This document shows positions 20,001-27,536 of a stretch of DNA of 64,000 nt, one piece after another. The notes under the pieces were generated by a model. The model had not been told where the DNA came from. It saw only the letters and a list, made by a program, of their open reading frames with translations, and did no database searches. A program made the translations under genes and the position numbers. Origin of the DNA: CAXXOZ01 sp963676435 (GTDB taxonomy: Bacteria > Bacillota > Clostridia > Lachnospirales > Lachnospiraceae); NCBI GenBank assembly GCA_963676435.2, contig CAXXOZ010000007.1, positions 1-64,000 on the forward strand, read 5' to 3'. The first letter of the stretch is position 1; each line of letters begins with the position of its first letter.

Positions 20001-20920
20001 TTGATGTCACTGATACTGTACAAAAAAACAGGCAAAAAACAAAAATTAATGAGCTTTATAAATTATTAATGGAAGACTCACAGGTAATAATATTTGATTA
20101 TGATCCAACAGAAGATAAAATGAATCATACAATTTTTCTTGTTGATGGAAGAAGAAGTGAAAAAACAATAAGTAACTATCTAAAAACTATAAAACAAAAT
20201 ACAGGAATACATCCTGAACACAAATGTGTTTTGAAAAATACAATCAAAAAAGCATGTGAAAAACCTTGTATTGGTTCAGTTGAGTATGTGGCAGATTTTA
20301 ACAATAAAGGCTATAGATGGTACAGAGTGGAATACAAGACTATTGAAGATGAAGAAAAAAATGTATTTAGGTTCATTGGAAGAGCATACGACATTCAAGA
20401 TGAAATTCAGCATGCACAAGCATTGAAAAAAAGAGCTGAAACAGATTATTTAAGTGGCCTTTTAAATAGGGCTACTGCAAAAGAAATGATTGATAAAAAA
20501 TTACGTAATTTTAAGAAAGAGGAAAAATTTGCATTTCTATTGATTGATATTGATAAGTTTAAGGCTATTAATGATGAGTATGGGCACTTAAAAGGAGATG
20601 AAGTCATAAAGGAAATTGGGATGACTATTAAGGAAGAATTTAGAGAAGAAGATGTTGTTTCCAGAATTGGTGGAGATGAATTTGGTGTATTTTTCTCAAT
20701 TAAAAAGACAAATTCTTCAGCCTTCAGAAAATCAACAGAGTTAATTAAAAAAATAAATGCTCTATCTGAAAAAGAAAACATTGATTTGCCAGTTTCTATT
20801 AGTGTTGGTATTGCTATTGCTCCTGACAACGGAGATGCATTTGATATGCTTTTTGCAAAAGCCGATAAAGCCATGTATGACGCTAAAAATAAAGGCGGTG
20901 GTTGTTATTGTCTTATTTAA
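17072..20920 (+). CDS. REC-GGDEF-EAL-PAS(x4)-GGDEF cyclic-di-GMP signalling protein
   Basis: 1282 aa, soluble. Order: receiver (1-125, phospho-acceptor Asp56 in LLDIIMPK), degenerate GGDEF (about 145-300; signature LESDRF), EAL (about 310-570), about four PAS-like segments (590-1110) and a C-terminal GGDEF with intact GGDEF motif (about 1120-1282). The EAL domain has EALVRW, NVSRY, EITES, DDFGSGFSS, KIDMKF, AEGVET and QGYYF, so phosphodiesterase activity is expected; the terminal GGDEF should make c-di-GMP. It is thus a phosphorylation- and PAS-controlled enzyme with both activities. No cognate kinase is adjacent. The start has CGGAGGG seven bases upstream. The 3' end overlaps the convergent DUF4364 gene by 8 bases. 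Confidence 0.93.
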   Translation: MNDRKTLLIADDNRVNRLLLVDILKEYYNIIEAEDGKEAIDVIEANKEDISVVLLDIIMPKKDGFQVISEIRNRLNLKELPVIVITVKDDPKVEVKALDLGADDLVVKPVEPKVILQRVKNMIEKKEMHQIMIENTRLKEQADAQAVLQYRLDHDSLTGIYSRDIFCKETSKMLVKNPKSNYILVSFDIEKIKLVNDLFGRKIGNEILKAIAVSLKILLSGNGTYARLESDRFAACFSESFLTLLEFQKKINDAIKFIIPNFTVICKFGAYKVVDTEVDIDIMCDRAHMALQTVKGDYSINYVYYNDQIHETLVLEQKIISDMEEALAGKQFEIYLQPIYSLSKMKPVSAEALVRWNHPEFGMISPGIFIPIFEKNGYIAKLDYFVWEQACRFLANRAKKNKDEISVSVNVSRYTLYDPDLSNKIIKLVKKYDINPLLLKFEITESAYTDNPKQLINTMVLLQKYGFKLLMDDFGSGFSSLNLLKNLNVDILKIDMKFLEDFETSSRGGSIFTSVVRMAKWLNIPVIAEGVETKAQLEFLRGVGCDSIQGYYFSEPLSIKEFEEHLLKNIDLNIDSAPKIREEMEFDELFNGNKMLTSLFNSFVGGIGIYEFSPAGLEVIRVNDRYYEVMGYNPQTLFSEGRNILNQLYSEEDKNILIEGCKKAIKGEKVDEITIRRYHADGNTLMWLNSSIRHLGGDGEIQILCITSSDITENKKNEMLLEKQSEDLNLNRSIIQGLYNNVLCGIIQYTYDDLKILNINDEACRIQGYPNKDALYRSMQKSKEEKEENPQYIELKSYLEKYKETGKRVSFVHEFIKGDGNEGWAKGNIDIGIGFDGEKIIQCVFIDISDQKIKERESIESIRIIEDIYNNVPCAIMQFTIEKKPKLINCNEATVELYGYESFNELKIALNENVFKHLHHDEFDMANENIKTVLSSQVKRDFLYKLTRKDGSIFWAQGTIHKTKSMSGQEVLEIVFIDVTDTVQKNRQKTKINELYKLLMEDSQVIIFDYDPTEDKMNHTIFLVDGRRSEKTISNYLKTIKQNTGIHPEHKCVLKNTIKKACEKPCIGSVEYVADFNNKGYRWYRVEYKTIEDEEKNVFRFIGRAYDIQDEIQHAQALKKRAETDYLSGLLNRATAKEMIDKKLRNFKKEEKFAFLLIDIDKFKAINDEYGHLKGDEVIKEIGMTIKEEFREEDVVSRIGGDEFGVFFSIKKTNSSAFRKSTELIKKINALSEKENIDLPVSISVGIAIAPDNGDAFDMLFAKADKAMYDAKNKGGGCYCLI

Positions 20921-21428
20921 CAAGAAGTTTTTTCATGACGCATGCATAAACTTCTTGGCTTGCGTTTTTCCAATTGTCACACATTTTTATTGCATCATCT
21001 TTTGTGGGTACTGTTATATTTAAATCTATAAGGGTAGTTTTTCCTTCTTTTACCATACAGTGAACAGTGTATTCACCACCTGTAGATTTGAAATAATCAG
21101 ATACTGTTCCAACTTCGTTTCTGAGTTCGTATTTATTTTCTGAAATGTACGAAATGATATCAGATACTATTCCGTTTGGAATCTGGGAAGAAAAGTAGCC
21201 CAAAGTTTCGTCCCCTTGGGCTGTGTTGCTGTAATAAGAAATATTTCTTATTGTCTCCATTTTTATAAAGCCTGCATCTATTAAATCTGAAATAGCCTGC
21301 TGCAAATTAAAGTAGTTTGTATATTCTTTTTCTAAAAAGAATGTAGAAATTTGAGAATTTGTCAATGGAAAATTCACTTTGTTTAACATATATAATATTA
21401 TTAATTTATATAAAGTTAGAGAATCCAT
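20913..21428 (-). CDS. DUF4364 family protein
   Basis: 171 aa. The N-terminal third (LTLYKLIILYMLNKVNFPLTNSQISTFFL ... FNLQQAISDLIDAGFI) reads as a winged-helix DNA-binding fold, and the rest (EYTVHCMVKEGKTTLIDLNITVPTKDDAIKMCDNWK) matches the DUF4364 pattern found in Clostridia. A small transcriptional regulator is the likely role but unproven. Its ATG directly abuts the TAA of the malic enzyme gene (TAAATG), so the two are translationally coupled. Confidence 0.8.
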   Translation of the reverse strand: MDSLTLYKLIILYMLNKVNFPLTNSQISTFFLEKEYTNYFNLQQAISDLIDAGFIKMETIRNISYYSNTAQGDETLGYFSSQIPNGIVSDIISYISENKYELRNEVGTVSDYFKSTGGEYTVHCMVKEGKTTLIDLNITVPTKDDAIKMCDNWKNASQEVYACVMKKLLVK

Positions 21429-22595
21429 TTAATCAAATATCCTTTCTTTTATATTAGCAATTACAGCACTGCTTACAACATCTTTAACGTTTTCATTAAA
21501 TGCTTCAGGGATAATATAATCTGCATTTAATTCTTCCTCTGTGACAACAGCAGCAATTGCTTCAGCAGCAGCGATTTTCATTTCCTCAGTTATATTTCTT
21601 GCATTACCTTCTAAAGCACCTTTGAAAATACCCGGAAATGCAATTACATTGTTTACTTGATTAGGAAAATCTGAACGTCCTGTTCCAATAACCATAGCAC
21701 CAGCTTTTTTAGCTATTTCTGGCATGACTTCAGGTATGGGATTTGCCATAGCAAAAATTATAGAATCAGAATTCATTGTTTTAATCATCTCAGGTGTAAG
21801 TACCCCTGGGGCAGAAACTCCGATAAAAATATCTGAACCTTTTACAGCTTCGGATAAAGAACCTTCTTTGTTTTCTAAATTTGTAACCAAAGAAATTTCT
21901 TTTTTATATTTATTCATATTTTTTGTGTTCTTACTTACTATACCTTTACTATCGCAGATTATTATGTGTTTGAATCCATAATTTAAAAGTAGTTTTGTAA
22001 TAGCAATACCTGCAGCACCTGCACCATTAACAACTATTTTACTGTCAGATTTACTCTTTTTAGTTATTTTTAGAGCGTTTATTATTCCTGCTAAAACGAC
22101 AATAGCCGTCCCGTGTTGATCATCATGAAAAACAGGAATATTTAAAACTTCTTTTAGTCTTTCTTCGATTTCAAAACATCTTGGAGCAGAAATATCTTCT
22201 AGATTTATACCTCCAAATACTGGAGCGATATTAATAATTGTTTTTATAATCTCTTCTGTATCCTGTGTGTCTAAGCAAATTGGAAATGCATTTACATCTC
22301 CAAATTCTTTAAAGAGTACAGCTTTTCCTTCCATTACAGGTAGGGCTGCCTCTGGGCCGATATTTCCCAGTCCCAGTACTGCACTTCCGTCAGAAATTAC
22401 AGCTATAGTATTTGATTTTATTGTATATTTATAAGCAGCTTTTTTATCTTCTGCAATAACTTCACACGGTTTAGCAACACCTGGTGTATATGCAAGTGCT
22501 AAATCCTCAGAGGTGGAAATGTTGCATTTGGAAACAACGTCTAGTTTTCCTTGCCATTCTTCGTGTATTTTTAGTGCTTTTTCATCGTTTGTCAT
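21429..22595 (-). CDS. Malic enzyme (malate dehydrogenase, oxaloacetate-decarboxylating)
   Basis: Converts malate to pyruvate and CO2 with reduction of NAD(P). About 388 aa, the short bacterial form. Visible: SEDLALAYTPGVAKPC, TIKSNTIAVISDGSAVLGLGNIGPEAALPVMEGKA, the metal region FGGINLEDISAPRCFEIE, and the Rossmann motif GAGAAGIA. The frame extends upstream to 22637, but the start at 22595 (MTNDEKALKIHEEW) is preceded by GGGAGG with 8-base spacing. Cofactor choice cannot be read safely. With citrate synthase at 50 kb it belongs to central carbon metabolism. Confidence 0.95.
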   Translation of the reverse strand: MTNDEKALKIHEEWQGKLDVVSKCNISTSEDLALAYTPGVAKPCEVIAEDKKAAYKYTIKSNTIAVISDGSAVLGLGNIGPEAALPVMEGKAVLFKEFGDVNAFPICLDTQDTEEIIKTIINIAPVFGGINLEDISAPRCFEIEERLKEVLNIPVFHDDQHGTAIVVLAGIINALKITKKSKSDSKIVVNGAGAAGIAITKLLLNYGFKHIIICDSKGIVSKNTKNMNKYKKEISLVTNLENKEGSLSEAVKGSDIFIGVSAPGVLTPEMIKTMNSDSIIFAMANPIPEVMPEIAKKAGAMVIGTGRSDFPNQVNNVIAFPGIFKGALEGNARNITEEMKIAAAEAIAAVVTEEELNADYIIPEAFNENVKDVVSSAVIANIKERIFD

Positions 22596-22757
22596 GTTTA
22601 CAACCTCCCAGTCTTTATTTATAATGATATCATACAATGAAAAAAAATAATACTACCATTTTGATGAAGTATGGTGTATAATGTACTAATCTAAAAGTCT
22701 TAAGTTCCTAAAAAAATCCAAAAACAAAGTAGAAAATCAATAGAAAAGGAAGTATAT

Positions 22758-24092
22758 ATGAGAGCGAAATTAGAAACCTTACCGATGTCAGAATTAAAAG
22801 AATTGGCTAAGACTCGAGAAGTTAAGAACATTGCAAGCTATCGTAAATCAGAATTAATTGACAAAATTCTTGAAACAGTAGAGGAAGAAAATAAAAAGAA
22901 GTCAGAAAATCAGGTTGCAAGCAAAGAAGATAATGGAGAAAAACATTCTGAGGATAAGGGGGAATCTTTAGACAGCGGAATTGTAGCAAATGGCATATTA
23001 GAAGTGCTCAGCGAAGGATATGGATTTATTCGTTGCGAAAACTATCTTCCAGGTGAAGGAGATGTATATGTTTCCCCTTCTCAAATAAGAAAATTCAATT
23101 TAAAAACAGGGGATATAATAGTAGGTAAGGTAAGAGTTAAAACACAGAATGAAAAATTTGGTGCCTTATTATATCTAACACATATAAATGGTATGATTCC
23201 ATCAGAAGCAATGAAAAGGAAAAATTTTGAAGATTTGACACCTATTTTTCCTAATCAAAGACTTCATTTGGAGACAGATAGAAATAATACAGCTATGAGA
23301 GTTTTTGATATTGTTTCACCAATAGGTAAAGGACAAAGAGGTATGCTTGTCTCTCCACCTAAAGCTGGTAAAACTACTTTATTAAAAGGCGTTGCAAAGT
23401 CAATTCAAAAAAATCATCCAGATGTACATTTAATAATATTATTAATAGATGAAAGACCAGAAGAAGTTACAGATATTAAAGAAGCTATAGAAGGGAAAAA
23501 TGTAGAAGTTATTTACTCTACATTTGATGAACTTCCTGATCACCATAAAAGAGTTTCAGAAATGGTTATTGAAAGAGCAAAAAGATTAGTTGAACATGGT
23601 AAGGATGTTATGATTTTGTTAGATAGTATAACAAGACTTGCAAGAGCTTATAATTTAACAATACCACCTAGTGGCAGAACTCTTTCAGGAGGACTTGATC
23701 CAGCTGCACTACATATGCCAAAAAGATTTTTTGGGGCAGCTAGAAATATGAGAGAGGGTGGAAGTCTAACGATTCTTGCTACTGCCTTAATTGAGACAGG
23801 AAGTAAAATGGACGATGTTGTGTATGAAGAATTCAAAGGTACTGGTAATATGGAACTGGTTCTTGATAGAAAACTACAAGAAAAGAGAATTTTCCCAGCT
23901 ATTGACATTTTAAAATCAGGTACTAGAAGAGAGGATCTTCTACTTGATACAGAAGAAATGGAAGCTGTATATGTGATGAGAAAAGCAACAAATGGAATGA
24001 GATCAGATGAGTCAGTTGAAAGAATAATTGATATGTTTGTAAAAACAAAGAACAATTCAGACTTTGTTCAAATGATAAAAAAGGTTCTATAA
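22758..24092 (+). CDS. rho: Transcription termination factor Rho
   Basis: Hexameric RNA helicase that ends transcription at rut sites. N-terminal SAP-like Rho_N (ELKELAKTREVKNIASYRKSELIDKI), a short Lys/Glu-rich linker, the cold-shock RNA-binding domain (EGYGFIRCENYLPGEGDVYVSPSQIRKF) and the ATPase with Walker A PPKAGKTT, Walker B ILLDSITRLARAYN and the Q/R loops (TLSGGLDP, LIETGSKMDD). 444 aa. Start has AAAAGGAAG upstream. Leads the rho-rpmE-DUF1385-prmC-prfA order typical of Clostridia. Confidence 0.98.
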   Translation: MRAKLETLPMSELKELAKTREVKNIASYRKSELIDKILETVEEENKKKSENQVASKEDNGEKHSEDKGESLDSGIVANGILEVLSEGYGFIRCENYLPGEGDVYVSPSQIRKFNLKTGDIIVGKVRVKTQNEKFGALLYLTHINGMIPSEAMKRKNFEDLTPIFPNQRLHLETDRNNTAMRVFDIVSPIGKGQRGMLVSPPKAGKTTLLKGVAKSIQKNHPDVHLIILLIDERPEEVTDIKEAIEGKNVEVIYSTFDELPDHHKRVSEMVIERAKRLVEHGKDVMILLDSITRLARAYNLTIPPSGRTLSGGLDPAALHMPKRFFGAARNMREGGSLTILATALIETGSKMDDVVYEEFKGTGNMELVLDRKLQEKRIFPAIDILKSGTRREDLLLDTEEMEAVYVMRKATNGMRSDESVERIIDMFVKTKNNSDFVQMIKKVL

Positions 24093-24099
24093 AAAATGC

Positions 24100-24128
24100 T
24101 TGCATATAAAAAAACACTATGCTATAAT
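24100..24128 (+). promoter_or_regulatory. Promoter of rpmE
   Basis: TTGCAT (24100-24105), 17-base spacer, TATAAT (24123-24128); 52 bases before the rpmE ATG. Confidence 0.8.
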
Positions 24129-24180
24129 AAACAGGCTATTCATTAGAAATAAGATTGAAATTGGTAAAGAGGTGATTTTA

Positions 24181-24390
24181 ATGAGAGAAGGAATCCATCC
24201 AGAGTATTACCAAGCAAAAGTTACATGTAACTGTGGTAATGAATTTGTTACAGGATCAACAAAAGACGGTATTCACGTTGAGATTTGTTCTAAATGTCAC
24301 TCGTTCTATACAGGACAGCAAAAAGCAGCAACTGCACGTGGAAGAATTGAGAAATTTAATCGTAAATATGGTGTTGGACAAGACAAATAA
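24181..24390 (+). CDS. rpmE: Ribosomal protein bL31, zinc-binding type
   Basis: 69-aa 50S protein. Begins MREGIHPEYYQAKVTCNCGN and keeps the zinc-ligand cysteines Cys16, Cys18, Cys36 and Cys39 (C-x-C and C-x2-C), so this is the zinc-containing form. C-terminal FNRKYGVGQDK is typical. ATG 24181 follows AGAGGTGATTTTA. An upstream in-frame ATG at 24100 lies in the promoter and is rejected. Confidence 0.98.
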   Translation: MREGIHPEYYQAKVTCNCGNEFVTGSTKDGIHVEICSKCHSFYTGQQKAATARGRIEKFNRKYGVGQDK

Positions 24391-24400
24391 GTTAAAGATA

Positions 24401-24466
24401 GGGTTGAGAGTTTTTATTCCACAGTTTAAAACTGATGGAATTGATATTCTCAGCCTATTTTTTTTT
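24401..24466 (+). terminator. Terminator after rpmE
   Basis: Long imperfect hairpin with GGGTTGAGAG...TTCC pairing to GGAATT...TTCTCAGCC, followed by nine T; 11 bases after the rpmE stop. Confidence 0.75.
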
Positions 24467-24600
24467 AATTTATAGGAAAGTTCCTTGAACTCACCTATAA
24501 ATTAAAAAACTCTACGCGAGAACGCAGAGTCGTATATAAGGTAATAATTGCTAGCAAGGAGCACCTCACGAGAGATTCGCGTTGGAACTCTTTGTTGGAA
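24461..24600 (+). repeat. Structured dispersed element, copy 2
   Basis: Same plan as the element at 6517-6646: a 16-bp perfect inverted repeat (24461-24476 / 24494-24509) around a 17-base loop, a 13-base gap, the 30-base conserved block (24523-24552, 27/30 identical to copy 1), then a weaker version of the distal stem (GAGATTCGCG...GGAACTC). The first arm uses the T-run of the rpmE terminator, as copy 1 does for uspA. Arm sequences differ between copies yet pair perfectly, which suggests selection for structure. Confidence 0.7.
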
Positions 24601-24632
24601 TAGTGTATATAAGGTTGATTTGGAGGTATATT

Positions 24633-25595
24633 ATGAAGTCATCAGGTATAGGTGGGCAGGCTGTTATTGAAGGTATTATGATGAAAAACAAGGATGAATA
24701 TTCTGTTGCAGTCAGAAAACCTGACAATAATATCGAGGTTATGAAAAGGAGCTGTAAGAAAAAGAAAAGAAAAATTGTAAATGCACCATTTATTAGGGGT
24801 ATATTTGCTTTTATAGATTCTTTAGTTTTAGGAATTAAAACATTAACTTATTCAGCTAGTTTTATTGAAGAAGATTTACATGAAGAAGAAAAAAGTGGCG
24901 ATAAAGTTGCACGTTCTCTTTTTAAAGAGAAAGGTGAGGCGGTTCTTACATTTTTCACAATATTTTTATCAGTGGTTATTGCTGTTGCAGTTTTTATTGT
25001 ATTACCATATTTTCTGTCTACAATTATTCTAAGATATTCAAATATAGCTTCAGAAACACTAAAAGTTATTTTAGAAGGTGTATTGAAAATAATTATATTT
25101 ATATTTTATATTCTACTGATATCAAAGATGAAAGATATTCAAAGGACATTTATGTATCATGGTGCTGAACATAAGTGTATTAATTGTATAGAAACAGGTA
25201 ATGAGTTAAATGTAGAAAATGTTATGAAAAGCTCAAAAGTACATAAAAGATGTGGAACAAGCTTTTTGTTTTTAGTTCTATTTATTAGTATAATATTTTT
25301 CATTTTTATTAGATTTGATGCAGTTTGGTTAAGATATGTAGTGAGAGTTGCATTGATTCCAGTTATTGCGGCAATTTCATATGAAATAATAAGAAAAGCA
25401 GGAAATAGCAATTCGAAATTTTTCAATATTATTAGTAAGCCAGGTCTTTGGATGCAAAAGCTAACAACTAAGGAACCTGATGAAGGTATGTGTGAAGTTG
25501 CTATTGCAGCGGTAGAAGAAGTATTTGACTGGAAAGAATATCTAAAAGAAGATGAAGATGAAATAGAAATTGTCTATGAAGACGAGGAAAAATAA
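24633..25595 (+). CDS. DUF1385 family membrane protein (YqhQ-like)
   Basis: About 320 aa. The N-terminus GIGGQAVIEGIMMKNKDEYSVAVRKPDN is the DUF1385 signature; four or so membrane segments follow (VLTFFTIFLSVVIAVAVFIVLPYF, ILEGVLKIIIFIFYILLIS, and two after KRCGTSF). Conserved YHGAEHKCIN and TKEPDEGMCEVAIAA are present. The biochemical role of the family is not established. Start at 24633 (TTGGAGGTATATT upstream) is preferred to an earlier in-frame codon at 24582, which lies inside the repeat element. Overlaps prmC by one base. Confidence 0.9.
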   Translation: MKSSGIGGQAVIEGIMMKNKDEYSVAVRKPDNNIEVMKRSCKKKKRKIVNAPFIRGIFAFIDSLVLGIKTLTYSASFIEEDLHEEEKSGDKVARSLFKEKGEAVLTFFTIFLSVVIAVAVFIVLPYFLSTIILRYSNIASETLKVILEGVLKIIIFIFYILLISKMKDIQRTFMYHGAEHKCINCIETGNELNVENVMKSSKVHKRCGTSFLFLVLFISIIFFIFIRFDAVWLRYVVRVALIPVIAAISYEIIRKAGNSNSKFFNIISKPGLWMQKLTTKEPDEGMCEVAIAAVEEVFDWKEYLKEDEDEIEIVYEDEEK

Positions 25596-26461
25596 TGAAA
25601 AGCTTTAAAGATATTTTGGTTGAAGGCGAAAACTATCTTGGAAAAGCAGGTTTAGACAACGTAAAAGATGATGCCTGGTATCTTTTTGAAGAAACATTCA
25701 ATATGAAAAGGGCAGAATATATATTAAATAAGGACCAAGAAGCTGATATAAATAAAGTTTCGAAGTTCTTTGAACAAATAAGAAAAAGAACATCAAACAA
25801 ACCCTTGCAGTATATTACAGGACATCAGGAGTTTATGGGGTTAGATTTTGATGTAAATGAAAATGTTCTTATACCAAGGTTAGATACTGAAGTATTGGTT
25901 GAAACTGCTCTTAATATTATTAAAAAAATAAACAAAGAGAAAATAAGAATATTGGATTTGTGTACAGGATCTGGTTGTATAGCGATTAGCTTGAAAAAGC
26001 TTTCTGAGAAAAAAGTGGAAATAACAGCTTCAGACATATCAGCTAAAGGATTGGAAGTTGCAAAAATAAATGCGAAAAAGAATGATGAAAATATTGAATT
26101 TATTGAGAGCAACTTATTTGAAAATATAGAAGGAAAGTACGATATTATCATTTCTAACCCACCGTATATTAAATCAAAAGAAGTATTAGAGCTTATGGAA
26201 GAAGTTAGAAGCTATGAGCCAAATCTAGCTTTAGATGGTGGAGAAGGTGGACTTGATTTTTATAATAAGATTACAAAGGAGTCCGTTAAATTTTTAAATA
26301 ATTACGGATTTTTATTATATGAGATTGGTTATGATCAGTCTGAGGATATAAAAAAAATATTTAAAGATAATAGTTTCAAAGAAATAGAAGTATTAAAAGA
26401 CCTTGCGGGCTTAAATAGGGTTGCTAAAGGTATATACATGGAGGCTGAAAAAAATGTTTGA
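25595..26461 (+). CDS. prmC: Peptide chain release factor N5-glutamine methyltransferase
   Basis: Methylates the glutamine of the GGQ motif in release factors, using SAM; its target RF1 is encoded next. 288 aa with the N-terminal five-helix domain (NKPLQYITGHQEFMGLDFDVNENVLIPRLDTEVLVE), SAM motif LDLCTGSGCIAI and catalytic NPPYI. TAATG overlap with DUF1385 and an 8-base overlap with prfA show translational coupling. Confidence 0.97.
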   Translation: MKSFKDILVEGENYLGKAGLDNVKDDAWYLFEETFNMKRAEYILNKDQEADINKVSKFFEQIRKRTSNKPLQYITGHQEFMGLDFDVNENVLIPRLDTEVLVETALNIIKKINKEKIRILDLCTGSGCIAISLKKLSEKKVEITASDISAKGLEVAKINAKKNDENIEFIESNLFENIEGKYDIIISNPPYIKSKEVLELMEEVRSYEPNLALDGGEGGLDFYNKITKESVKFLNNYGFLLYEIGYDQSEDIKKIFKDNSFKEIEVLKDLAGLNRVAKGIYMEAEKNV

Positions 26462-27524
26462 TAAATTAGAAGATTTGGTAAAAAGATTTGAAGAAATCTT
26501 AGAAGAGTTAAATAACCCTTCAGTTGTAAATGATCAACAAAGGTTTAGAAAATTAATGAAAGAGCAAAACGATCTTACCCAAATAGTTGATGCTTATAAA
26601 AAGTATAAAGAAGCAAAGCAAACTGTAGAGGATAGTCTTTTCATATTGGAAGAAGAAAACGATGAAGATATGAGAGAAATGGCTAAAGAGGAATTGGCAT
26701 CTGCAAAGGAAAGCATTGAAAATTTGGAAGAAGAGCTCAAAATACTTTTACTACCAAAAGATGAAAATGATGATAAAAACGTAGTTGTTGAAATCAGAGG
26801 TGGAGCAGGAGGAGATGAAGCAGCTCTTTTTGCAGCAGAATTATATAGAATGTACTGTAGATTTGCTGAGAGAAACCATTGGAAAACAGAAATGATTTCT
26901 TTAAATGAAAACGGACTTGGTGGATTTAAAGAAGTTATTTTTATGATAAATGGTCAAGGTGCATATTCAAAATTAAAATATGAAAGTGGTGTTCATCGAG
27001 TGCAGAGAATACCAGCAACTGAATCAGGTGGTAGAATACATACTTCAACTGCTACTGTAGCGATTATGCCAGAAGCAGAAGAAGTTGATGTTGAAATAGA
27101 TATGAACGATTGCAAGTTTGATGTATTTCGTGCCTCAGGAAACGGTGGACAATGTGTAAATACAACAGATTCAGCGGTAAGATTAACACATATTCCAACA
27201 GGAATAGTAATATCCTGTCAGGATGAAAAATCACAGCTTAAAAATAAAGACAAAGCGATGAAAGTTTTAAGAACCAGACTTTATGAGTTAGAATTAGAGA
27301 AAAAACAAAGTCAGGAAGCAGCAGCAAGAAAAAGTCAGGTAGGAACAGGGGATCGTTCTGAAAAGATTAGAACCTACAACTTCCCTCAAGGAAGAGTTAC
27401 AGATCATAGAATAAAGCTTACTTCACACAGGCTTGAAAACATTATGGACGGTGACATTTACGAATTAATAGACAGTTGTATAGCTGCAGATCAGGCAGCG
27501 AAATTAAGTATGGAACAAGAATAA
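26454..27524 (+). CDS. prfA: Peptide chain release factor 1
   Basis: Recognises UAA and UAG and triggers peptide release. 356 aa. N-terminal coiled region, VEIRGGAGGDEAALFA, the stop-codon region with PATESGGRIHTSTATVA and the catalytic loop ASGNGGQCVNTTDSAVRL. The GGQ is followed by Cys where many homologues have His or Ser. ATG 26454 has GGAGG upstream inside prmC. Confidence 0.97.
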   Translation: MFDKLEDLVKRFEEILEELNNPSVVNDQQRFRKLMKEQNDLTQIVDAYKKYKEAKQTVEDSLFILEEENDEDMREMAKEELASAKESIENLEEELKILLLPKDENDDKNVVVEIRGGAGGDEAALFAAELYRMYCRFAERNHWKTEMISLNENGLGGFKEVIFMINGQGAYSKLKYESGVHRVQRIPATESGGRIHTSTATVAIMPEAEEVDVEIDMNDCKFDVFRASGNGGQCVNTTDSAVRLTHIPTGIVISCQDEKSQLKNKDKAMKVLRTRLYELELEKKQSQEAAARKSQVGTGDRSEKIRTYNFPQGRVTDHRIKLTSHRLENIMDGDIYELIDSCIAADQAAKLSMEQE

Positions 27525-27536
27525 AGGAGCAAAATC

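Noticed and set aside
22623..22632. ATGATATCAT palindrome between malic enzyme and rho
   Set aside because: Only 10 bp of A/T-rich palindrome; expected by chance in this composition and without clear promoter link.
24233..24475. 80-codon open frame overlapping rpmE in another frame
   Set aside because: Shadow of rpmE and its terminator; composition and start unconvincing.
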